From contig JADGAV010000049.1 of the NCBI GenBank assembly GCA_015231825.1, positions 1 through 32,538 of the forward strand: 32,538 bases of DNA, given 5' to 3'. This document shows positions 9,136 to 16,462 of the stretch, piece after piece (position 1 is the stretch's first letter; each line of letters opens with the position of its first letter). Under the pieces are notes generated by a model. That model was not told the DNA's origin, made no database searches, and saw only the letters and a program-made list of their open reading frames with translations. The translations under genes and the position numbers were made by a program. The stretch is from SAR324 cluster bacterium. Its GTDB lineage: Bacteria > SAR324 > NAC60-12.

Positions 9136-9960
9136 ATGACCTTAAAAGACAGACAAGAAAACACGACTTACCATTCCGGGAAGCATAGGCTTTCATATAG
9201 GAAACTCAATTCTTTTCTGGAATGTTTTCTGATCGAGGCAGAACCCCAAAAGTCCCTTGCCTACCTCTTCGCTCCCTCCATGAATGCTTCTCTTATGGGC
9301 GGGATTTGGATACTGAGTGCTGTTACATTGATCTTTCTTCCTCAAAAAGAACTGCACACCTATCTGTTTAAAAATGAAGCTCCCGTCAATTTTTTAATCG
9401 TCTCTCAGTTTTTACTCTTTGGGAGCGCGTATTTGAACATGATTTGCGGGCATGGTGAGTTTATTCTGGAAGATAAGCGGTCATTCAACAAGAATTCTAT
9501 CTCAACCTGGGAAGAGTCAAAAAACTTTTTCAAATATGGACTGATCAAATTTTTACTGCATGGATTCATTCTCCTGATTCCTTTTCTTCCATTCATCATG
9601 ATTTCTGCTGCATCAACACAAATGCCCTGGAACGAAATTGTGCGAGGAATGACGATCATTTACAGCTTTTCCCTGCTTTGCCGTCTGCTGGGTTTCACTA
9701 CCTATTTAGTCTGGGGACAGGGTTTGATCGGGTATTATTTCGTGCGGTTGATTGTCTTGATATTCCTCGGCTCTTCTTTCTATTTTTTCGATTCGATCAA
9801 TCCGTTTTCCCAAATTTACGGCTTGTATCAAAGTTCAAATGAACCCGTGACAACGTCAAAAGATTCTTATACTGTTTACCTGTCCTTTATGGTGATCATG
9901 AGCCTCCTGCTGAGTCTCTTCATCCAACTTTTAGTCCAAAGGAATCTTCCTCAGGAGTGA
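9136..9960 (+). CDS. Six-TM membrane protein of the MoxR cluster
   Basis: A polytopic inner-membrane protein of 274 aa with about six hydrophobic segments. These begin with SLMGGIWILSAVTLIFL, and the last lies near the C-terminus (FMVIMSLLLSLFIQLLVQ). The layout resembles an ABC-2-type permease or a Yip1-like protein, but no ATP-binding cassette gene is nearby, so transport is not shown. The ATG at 9136 starts 14 bp after the previous stop; an in-frame ATG at 9091 would overlap it by 31 bp. Neither has a strong ribosome site, which suggests translational coupling. The next gene begins 6 bp after the stop. Confidence 0.7.
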   Translation: MTLKDRQENTTYHSGKHRLSYRKLNSFLECFLIEAEPQKSLAYLFAPSMNASLMGGIWILSAVTLIFLPQKELHTYLFKNEAPVNFLIVSQFLLFGSAYLNMICGHGEFILEDKRSFNKNSISTWEESKNFFKYGLIKFLLHGFILLIPFLPFIMISAASTQMPWNEIVRGMTIIYSFSLLCRLLGFTTYLVWGQGLIGYYFVRLIVLIFLGSSFYFFDSINPFSQIYGLYQSSNEPVTTSKDSYTVYLSFMVIMSLLLSLFIQLLVQRNLPQE

Positions 9961-9966
9961 AATCTG

Positions 9967-11382
9967 ATGCAAAAGTCTGATTTCAATACAAGTATTCAAA
10001 CTTTAAAAAAAGCAATCAGGCATCAGTGGTTGGGACAGACAGGAATGCTGGGACTGATGACTGCTCTGACTATATGCGCCATCGTTTTTTTCATACAATA
10101 TGCCCTGCAATTCCCTTTGAATAGCTTATTGGTTTACCCTCTTTTGCTAATTCTTGCTTTCACTTCAACAATTTTTTACAAATGGAAATTCAGAAAAAGA
10201 TTTGAAGAAGAGTTGGGAATGCTCGATCGCAGGTTCAACCTGAAAGAGCAGCTCAGAACAGCCTACGAAATTCAGCAAACCGGGAAAGTCTCATTTCTTG
10301 CAGAAAAACTGATTGAAAGTGCCGGCTGGTCCTTAAAAAATATCAATTTTCATCAACTCTACCCCCATCATTATTCTCGATCATTGATCGCCGTCTGCCT
10401 GCTCACTTCTTCTTTTTTTGTCATTCCGCATCTCCCGAAAGTGCGTTTGGGATTGGACTATCCTAATTTGTCCGAAGAAATCCAATCGAAACCTTCTCAA
10501 TCCATCTCTTTGAAACTGGAAAATTTGGCAGAAACCCGGAAAATTCATAAATCAGATGCGGTTGAAAAGAATGCGCTTGAAGAACGAGTCAAACAATTTT
10601 CAGAAAATAACCGTCGCAATGACTTTGCCGACCTCAAATCTTTTAAAGAATTGCGTCTGCTGAAAAAGGAAGTCAAAGACCTTAAACAAAGGAATGCACG
10701 CGAGTTCTATTCTCAAATCAGTCCGGATGTTGCCTCGGAAATCCCCTCTTTGGAAGAGTTTCTGGAAGAGGGCTTCTCTCAGGAAGATGTAAAAATAATA
10801 GAACAGGAACTCGAAAGGACATTTCAGAGAGAAACTCCCGGAAAGGCGTTGCAGGAACTTTCCAATTTGCTTGAAAATCAGAAATGGGAAGAGATGCTAA
10901 ACGAGCTCTCCGGGCAGGAGCAAACGGAAGGGACGGAGAAAAAAGGACTGTTGCAAGAAACACCCGGAAGCAAAAATGGAGAAATGGACAAAGAAGGTAA
11001 GCAATATATGACAGAAAGGGACTATGACGGTGGAGAGGACGACTTTGATTTCATGATGCGGGAGGATTCACCACATCGGCCCGGAGAAAAACCGGGAACG
11101 GGATCCAGAAAAACACCTTCTTCTCCCAGGAGATCGGAAAATCAAATTTCAAAAATCTCCGGTCCGTCAGGAACCGGAAAGCGACACAGCGTGACAGTAC
11201 AAACGCTCACGACAATAGGATCTGCAGAAGTTAAAGAAGAAACTACGATCCGCTCCTATGATCAAGATTTGGAATCCACCTTTCAAAAGGAGCAAATTCC
11301 CCTGCACTACCAGCAATTTATAAAAAATTACTTTTTATCCATTGATGACAGAAAAAAAAATGCTGAACAACAATCAAGGTGA
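9967..11382 (+). CDS. Membrane-anchored coiled-coil, acidic protein preceding MoxR
   Basis: This 471-aa protein has two membrane segments near the N-terminus (about 22-45 and 50-70) and a third at about 141-157. A long charged, helical region follows (about 190-310, rich in Glu, Lys and Arg, coiled-coil-like). The C-terminus is low-complexity, with Gly/Glu/Asp/Ser stretches around 320-400. Similar coiled-coil membrane proteins are found directly before MoxR genes in several bacterial phyla, but I cannot name a characterised member. GGAG lies about 10 nt before the ATG. The 3' end overlaps the moxR-family gene by 38 bp, so expression is tightly linked. It may act as a scaffold or MoxR substrate (inference). 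Confidence 0.7.
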   Translation: MQKSDFNTSIQTLKKAIRHQWLGQTGMLGLMTALTICAIVFFIQYALQFPLNSLLVYPLLLILAFTSTIFYKWKFRKRFEEELGMLDRRFNLKEQLRTAYEIQQTGKVSFLAEKLIESAGWSLKNINFHQLYPHHYSRSLIAVCLLTSSFFVIPHLPKVRLGLDYPNLSEEIQSKPSQSISLKLENLAETRKIHKSDAVEKNALEERVKQFSENNRRNDFADLKSFKELRLLKKEVKDLKQRNAREFYSQISPDVASEIPSLEEFLEEGFSQEDVKIIEQELERTFQRETPGKALQELSNLLENQKWEEMLNELSGQEQTEGTEKKGLLQETPGSKNGEMDKEGKQYMTERDYDGGEDDFDFMMREDSPHRPGEKPGTGSRKTPSSPRRSENQISKISGPSGTGKRHSVTVQTLTTIGSAEVKEETTIRSYDQDLESTFQKEQIPLHYQQFIKNYFLSIDDRKKNAEQQSR

Positions 11383-12355
11383 CAAAGCAGACGAATTGAG
11401 AGAGAAATTTGAATTGCTCAATATGGAACTTTCCAAAGTGATCGTCGGGCAGAAAGCGACGATACGTGATCTTTTTTCCTGCATACTTTGCGGGGGAAAT
11501 GCTTTGATAGAGGGGGTACCCGGCTTGGGAAAAACCTTGTTGGTCAAGTCATTCAGTCAAGTATTGGATTTAGAGTATTCCCGAATCCAGTTTACTCCGG
11601 ATTTAATGCCGATTGATGTTTTAGGAACCAACCTTGTCAATGAAGATGACCAGGGAAACCGCACTTTTAAATTTTATCAAGGGCCTATATTCGGGCAAAT
11701 TATTCTGGCAGATGAAATCAACAGGGCAACTCCGAAAACACAATCCGCATTGCTGGAAGCAATGCAGGAAAACAAAGTAACCATTTTCGGGAATGAATAT
11801 CAGCTCAAACAACCCTTTGTGGTACTGGCCACTCAAAATCCGATTGAAATGGAGGGCACCTATCCTCTCCCAGAAGCCCAGGTCGATCGTTTTTTCTACA
11901 AGCTGCTGGTTGAATTTCCCAGTACCTCAGAATTGAGGGCAATTTTGGAAAAAACCACAGAGGATTACCAACCCGAGCTCAAAAAAATCCTGGATGGCCC
12001 TTCCATCCTCCGTATGCGATCTCTCATCAAGCAAGTCCCAATCGCGAGCCATGTTCGAAACTATGCGATAAATTTAATGATGGCAACTCATCCCGGTCAT
12101 GAAAATTCAAAAGAAATGGTCAAGAACTATATCCGTTACGGATCCAGCCCCAGAGGATTGCAGACTCTGGTATTGGCTGCGAAATTGAACGCTTTACTGG
12201 AGGGTCGTTACCACGTTGCAATTGATGATATTCGCACCGTGGCAAAACCTGCCCTGCGCCATCGCATTATTCTGAGTTTGAAGGGTCTTTCCGAATCAAT
12301 TGGAATCGATGACGTCATCACAAACATCCTGGAATCGATGCCGGTTGGCGATTGA
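11345..12355 (+). CDS. MoxR-family AAA+ ATPase
   Basis: MoxR ATPases act as chaperones that use ATP to mature or activate protein complexes, usually with vWA-domain partners. The 336-aa protein has Walker A GVPGLGKT at 57-64, Walker B ILADEINR at 120-127, sensor-1 ATQNP at 162-166, and the MoxR signature EGTYPLPEAQVDRFF just after. The C-terminal lid region has the typical sequence RYGSSPRG. The ATG at 11345 lies inside the previous gene; a TTG at 11342 and an ATG at 11360 are alternatives. The stop overlaps the DUF58 gene in the form TTGA if the latter starts at TTG. Its neighbours (DUF58, BatA-like) are classic MoxR partners. Confidence 0.93.
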   Translation: MTEKKMLNNNQGDKADELREKFELLNMELSKVIVGQKATIRDLFSCILCGGNALIEGVPGLGKTLLVKSFSQVLDLEYSRIQFTPDLMPIDVLGTNLVNEDDQGNRTFKFYQGPIFGQIILADEINRATPKTQSALLEAMQENKVTIFGNEYQLKQPFVVLATQNPIEMEGTYPLPEAQVDRFFYKLLVEFPSTSELRAILEKTTEDYQPELKKILDGPSILRMRSLIKQVPIASHVRNYAINLMMATHPGHENSKEMVKNYIRYGSSPRGLQTLVLAAKLNALLEGRYHVAIDDIRTVAKPALRHRIILSLKGLSESIGIDDVITNILESMPVGD

Positions 12356-13269
12356 TTGATTTAGGTATACAAATGCTTGAAACACAGCAAGTCGATCCCT
12401 TTCTGGAAACCGATTTTTTGGAGAGGCTCGAACATCTGATGCTCCTGACGAAAAAAAAAGCCAAAGGAGCTAACTTGGGAGAGCACCAATCCATCCGTTC
12501 CGGAGGCAGTCAGGAATTTTTAGATTATCGTACCTATCAACCTGGAGATGATTTACGGTATGTGGACTGGAACGTTTATGGACGACTCGGAAGGCTATTC
12601 ATCAAATTGTTTAAAGCAGAGAAGGAACAGTCCGTCTACATATTGCTGGATATGAGTGCGTCAATGGCAGCCGGCAATCCTTTGAAAGCGATTTATTCCA
12701 AAAAAATTGCTGCTGCATTGAGTTATATCTGCCTGGCCAATATGGATCGGGTCATGGTCAGTTCCTTCAATGATCGCATGCATTTTTCCAAAACTCCGGA
12801 GCGAGGAAGACAGGTTTATTTTTTAATTCTGGAATTCCTGCGAAGCCTCAAGGCAGAAGGCATTACCGATCTAAACGCCGCATTGACCGAATTTGCTTCT
12901 TCTGCCAGGAAGAACGGGGTCGTTATCATTCTGAGTGATCTTTTGTCTGAATCTGGTTTTGAACAGGGAATGAAAGCATTGGAATACCAGAACCTGGACA
13001 TCAACTTGATTCAAATTCTGGATCAAAAAGAATTGATGCCAACTTTGAACGGCTATTTGAAATTGAAAGATTGGGAATCAGGTACTCAGGATGTTATGAC
13101 CGTTGATAAACATTTGCGGGATTTATATCGACAAAAGATGGAAAGTTTTCTGCTTCGAATTAAGGAGCATTGCCACGCAATTGGTGCAGATTATTTTCTC
13201 ACTGAGACATCGACTCCATTTGACACATTTTTAATTGAATATCTTATTGAAGGGAATCTTATAAAATAG
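12352..13269 (+). CDS. DUF58 domain protein with vWA-like fold, MoxR partner
   Basis: DUF58 proteins are almost always encoded next to MoxR and are thought to be its adaptor or substrate. The signature is clear: GGSQEFLDYR at 51-60 followed by YQPGDDLRYVDW at 62-73. A vWA-type metal site follows, with D100, S102 and S104 in LLDMSASM. No membrane segment is seen, so the protein is probably cytoplasmic. The start is uncertain. TTG at 12352 overlaps the MoxR stop by four bases. ATG at 12373 would give 298 aa and equally fits the family. The stop is immediately followed by the ATG of the next gene. Confidence 0.9.
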   Translation: MIDLGIQMLETQQVDPFLETDFLERLEHLMLLTKKKAKGANLGEHQSIRSGGSQEFLDYRTYQPGDDLRYVDWNVYGRLGRLFIKLFKAEKEQSVYILLDMSASMAAGNPLKAIYSKKIAAALSYICLANMDRVMVSSFNDRMHFSKTPERGRQVYFLILEFLRSLKAEGITDLNAALTEFASSARKNGVVIILSDLLSESGFEQGMKALEYQNLDINLIQILDQKELMPTLNGYLKLKDWESGTQDVMTVDKHLRDLYRQKMESFLLRIKEHCHAIGADYFLTETSTPFDTFLIEYLIEGNLIK

Positions 13270-15129
13270 ATGCAATTTTTGAATCCTCTGGGACTTCTGC
13301 TTTTAGGCTTGATTCCGATCTTGCTTTTGATTCACAGCCTCAAACCAAAAGCAAAAGAAGTTTCCGTGACGACATTCTTTCTTTGGAACGAAGCGCTGCA
13401 GGAGCAACCGAGCGGATTTCGTATCAATAAGCTGCTGAAAAATCTTCCTTTGATTTTACAAATTCTCATCATTCTGCTTTCTACTCTCGCTCTGATTCAG
13501 CCGATCTGGTTATGGAATTCTCAACAATACGGCAACATGATTATCGTGCTGGATAGCAGCGCCAGCATGAAAACCCGAAATGAGGGTCAAATTCGCTTTG
13601 ATGCTGCCCGGCAAAAAGCGCTGGAACTGATCGACAAGCTTCCCCTCCTCAGCAAGGCATTGATAATCGACGCAGGCACGCCACCGCAGGTTAAAATTCA
13701 CTTTTCTGATGACAAACAAAAACTGTATTCAGCAATTTATGATATCCAACCCACGGACACAGGAGGGGACTTGGAAAACGCAAAGTTCCTGGCGCTTTCC
13801 TTTTTTAGTGCAGCACGGGATGATCAAATTTTTATAATCACCGATGGGGCCGGTGGAGAAATCGAAAAAATTACCGGAATCCATAAAAATATCACACCAC
13901 TCCTTGTCCGCGGAGGCGAACAAAACATCGGGATTACCAAATTTGAAATAAGAAAAGAATTGCAGGGACAGGACAATTATCAGATTTTACTGGAGGTAAA
14001 AAATTTCAATCCCACTTCTGCGAAAGTCCACATCCGCTTGAGAATCAATAACTCTTCGATCTCAAACCCGACGGTTTCTTTAAATGCAGGAGAAAAGAAA
14101 CTTTTATTTTTTCCATATTCAGGATTTTTTTCAGGAATTGCCGAAGCTCGTCTGACTTCTAATGATGACTTTATGATAGACAATCAAGCCCATGCAGTGT
14201 TGAAACCCGCCAGAACCATCAAAGTTCTGCTTGTGACACAGGGAAATTTTTATCTGGAACGTATGCTGGAAGCCTACCCGAATTTCGATCTGGAAATCAC
14301 TGATAAAGTTCCTCAACCCTGGAGAACAAAAACTGTTAAAAAAGACATCGTGATCATGGACCGCATCAAGCCGCCTTCAACGATCTCAGGAAATTTTCTG
14401 CTCATTGATGCCTATTCCTCAAATATCCCATTAAGCACAGAAAAAAGCTTCTTGCCAACAAGTCTCAACGGGGACAAAAATCATCCGATCATGGCCAATA
14501 TCGACTTAAATGGAATCAACGTGGAATCGGCAACAGAAACTAAAGCGGAAGCAGGAGTGAAAGCAATTGTGGAAAGCGAGGAGGCCGGCTTGATTTATAC
14601 CTATGAAAAAGAACAGCTCCGTGCAGTTCAGTTCACGTTTGACTTAACGCGTTCCGATCTACCCATGAAAGTGGCTTTTCCGATTCTGATGAATAATATT
14701 TTCCGTTGGCTGCACCCCAACAAATTTGAACCCACCACAGAGAATACCACTTCTGGATCCAGTTATCCCCTTCATTTAAAAAACAATGCTCAGGAAATCA
14801 CGGTGCAAACGCCTTCTGGGAAAAAAGAACGACATCAGCCTGTATCCAGTCCTTATTATTTCGAAAATACAAAGGAAGTGGGCATATACCTGGTCAGCCA
14901 GGGGAAAAACAAGCAGTTTTTCGCTGTCAATCTTTTAAATGAAAGGGAATCAGATATCCAGGTTCCAGAAGGTTTTAAAAACACCGATAGCGAAGGGGCA
15001 CTGAACCTGATAGCAGACTCAGCAATAGTGGAACATCATTTGTGGTCCCTGCTTTTTTTTGTAGCCGCGTCTTTTCTTGCACTGGAATGGTATTTTTGGG
15101 TAAAGCCAAGTTGGAAACAAAGTATTTAA
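13270..15129 (+). CDS. BatA-like membrane protein with vWA domain
   Basis: A 619-aa inner-membrane protein with the N-terminal layout of the BatA/aerotolerance family. Membrane segment 1 is at about 4-21 (FLNPLGLLLLGLIPILLLI) and segment 2 at about 58-80. A periplasmic-side vWA domain has D95, S97 and S99 (VLDSSASM). A beta-rich region follows, then a GATase-like or unknown middle, and a C-terminal anchor at about 593-612. vWA domains bind ligands through a metal ion, and together with MoxR these proteins affect envelope integrity and stress survival in other bacteria. The ATG directly follows the DUF58 stop with no gap, showing translational coupling. It ends 17 bp from the convergent fliG stop. 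Confidence 0.85.
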   Translation: MQFLNPLGLLLLGLIPILLLIHSLKPKAKEVSVTTFFLWNEALQEQPSGFRINKLLKNLPLILQILIILLSTLALIQPIWLWNSQQYGNMIIVLDSSASMKTRNEGQIRFDAARQKALELIDKLPLLSKALIIDAGTPPQVKIHFSDDKQKLYSAIYDIQPTDTGGDLENAKFLALSFFSAARDDQIFIITDGAGGEIEKITGIHKNITPLLVRGGEQNIGITKFEIRKELQGQDNYQILLEVKNFNPTSAKVHIRLRINNSSISNPTVSLNAGEKKLLFFPYSGFFSGIAEARLTSNDDFMIDNQAHAVLKPARTIKVLLVTQGNFYLERMLEAYPNFDLEITDKVPQPWRTKTVKKDIVIMDRIKPPSTISGNFLLIDAYSSNIPLSTEKSFLPTSLNGDKNHPIMANIDLNGINVESATETKAEAGVKAIVESEEAGLIYTYEKEQLRAVQFTFDLTRSDLPMKVAFPILMNNIFRWLHPNKFEPTTENTTSGSSYPLHLKNNAQEITVQTPSGKKERHQPVSSPYYFENTKEVGIYLVSQGKNKQFFAVNLLNERESDIQVPEGFKNTDSEGALNLIADSAIVEHHLWSLLFFVAASFLALEWYFWVKPSWKQSI

Positions 15130-15146
15130 GTTGCTTCCCGAACCAG

Positions 15147-16160
15147 TCAGACCACCTGCGATTCCCCTCCGCGACCGCTGATGACAATTTTTCCGTCTTC
15201 TTCCAGTTTACGTACCGTCTGAATGATTTTCTGCTGGGACTGTTCCACGTCAGAAACTTTGACGGGGCCCATCACCTCCAAGTCATCCCGAATCATATCT
15301 GCTGCCCGGGAGGACATGCTGCTGAAAATCAGTTCCTTGACGGCATCGCTGGCAGTTTTCATGGCGAGAACCAAGTCCTGTTGTTCGATTTCTTTGATAA
15401 TTATCTGCATCTGCTGGCTATCAATAAGGACCAGATCTTCAAAGGTAAACATCAATTCCCGAATTTGTTCTGCCAAATCAGGATTGCTTTCTTCAATTGT
15501 TGCCAGAATTCTTGTTTCTGATGCTTTGTCCATCGTGTTGAGAATTTCGGCTACGGACTCGACTCCTCCAACCTTGGTACCCACTGTTGCGGCTGTTTTC
15601 ATCTCTTCGGAAAGTACTTCATCTAATTCTGCAATCACCCCGGGAGGAATACTTTCCAGAGCAGCCATTCGGTAAACGACATCAGCCTGGAGGTTTTCCG
15701 GCAAGTCCCGTAAAACCATTGAGGCTTGTTCAAGATCAGTGAGATGGGCCATGATCAAGGAAATGGTTTGAGGATGTTCGTGGGCAATATAACCGGCAAT
15801 GATTTTGGGATCCATGAACTTCAAAGAGTCCAATGCCCCTTCGTCCTGATGTGACTTCAGGTTGTCAACCAGGTCGCGGGCTTTGTCTGAGCCCATCGCT
15901 TTCGTCAACGCATTTTTAACAAAATCGCTACTGGCACTGACACCGACTCCTTCATCCTGCATCACCGATTTCCGGTAAAACTCTTCCAGCACAATATCGA
16001 GTTCCTCTGGCGCTACATCGGTGAAACGTGTCATGTAATAGCCAATTTGCTGAATTTCGATCTCCTCCAGGTTTTTTAAAACTTCCGCTGCGTTGTCCTC
16101 TCCCATGGCCAAAAGCAGGATTGCTGCTTTTTTAGGACCTGTCAGTTTCCCTACACTCAT
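15147..16160 (-). CDS. fliG: Flagellar motor switch protein FliG
   Basis: FliG is the rotor protein that couples stator ion flow to torque and, with FliM and FliN, sets rotation direction. All domains are present in this 337-aa protein. The N-terminal FliF-binding domain begins KLTGPKKAAILLLAMG. The middle domain has the EHPQ motif at 128-131. A Gly-Gly hinge lies near 198-199, the FliM-binding-like MFTF is at 237-240, and the C-terminal torque helix has R285 and RDD at 291-293. AAGGGG precedes the ATG. No other flagellar gene is in the window, so this copy sits outside the usual fliF-fliG-fliH operon and may be a paralogue or part of a scattered flagellar set. It lies convergent to the BatA-like gene. 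Confidence 0.95.
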   Translation of the reverse strand: MSVGKLTGPKKAAILLLAMGEDNAAEVLKNLEEIEIQQIGYYMTRFTDVAPEELDIVLEEFYRKSVMQDEGVGVSASSDFVKNALTKAMGSDKARDLVDNLKSHQDEGALDSLKFMDPKIIAGYIAHEHPQTISLIMAHLTDLEQASMVLRDLPENLQADVVYRMAALESIPPGVIAELDEVLSEEMKTAATVGTKVGGVESVAEILNTMDKASETRILATIEESNPDLAEQIRELMFTFEDLVLIDSQQMQIIIKEIEQQDLVLAMKTASDAVKELIFSSMSSRAADMIRDDLEVMGPVKVSDVEQSQQKIIQTVRKLEEDGKIVISGRGGESQVV

Positions 16161-16217
16161 CTGCCCCTTTCTTTCAATGATGGTAGCTCTAATTTTTCAG
16201 TATCGAAAATTTTTTTC

Positions 16218-16238
16218 ACAATGGCTCGCCCCCATTGT
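16218..16238. repeat. Perfect inverted repeat upstream of fliG
   Basis: ACAATGG (16218-16224) and CCATTGT (16232-16238) with a 7-nt spacer CTCGCCC. On the + strand it is followed by CGCATTTTTT, so it could end + strand transcription. It could also be an operator for fliG, whose start is 58 bp away. Confidence 0.45.
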
Positions 16239-16424
16239 CGCATTTTTTGAAGATTCCGCAACTGAAATCTGAAAAATCAGAAATATTTTGTCTGGAGAAT
16301 TCAATGCACATTCACTGCCATTAAGTTTCAAAAATTTATTCATCTTCACGCTCGATTCGATGAATGAAAAACCACGCCCTGTGATTGCTTAAAAATGTTA
16401 ACTTCAGTAATATCCCGGAAGATG

Positions 16425-16452
16425 TTTTCACCTTTTAAAGAAGCCGTATAAT
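16425..16452 (+). promoter_or_regulatory. Possible promoter of the 869-aa vWA gene
   Basis: TATAAT at 16447-16452 with TTTTCA at 16425-16430, spaced 16 nt. The -10 hexamer is perfect but ends only 10 nt before the ATG, so the leader would be nearly absent and the GAGGGA ribosome site largely lost. Treat as weak. Confidence 0.25.
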
Positions 16453-16462
16453 TGAGGGACCC

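Larger units (their letters stand above)
16161..16462. other. Divergent intergenic region between fliG and the 869-aa vWA gene
   Basis: This 302-bp AT-rich stretch must carry promoters for both flanking genes. It contains a perfect 7-bp inverted repeat (16218-16238) and a TATAAT hexamer (16447-16452). No coding frame is convincing. Confidence 0.6.
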
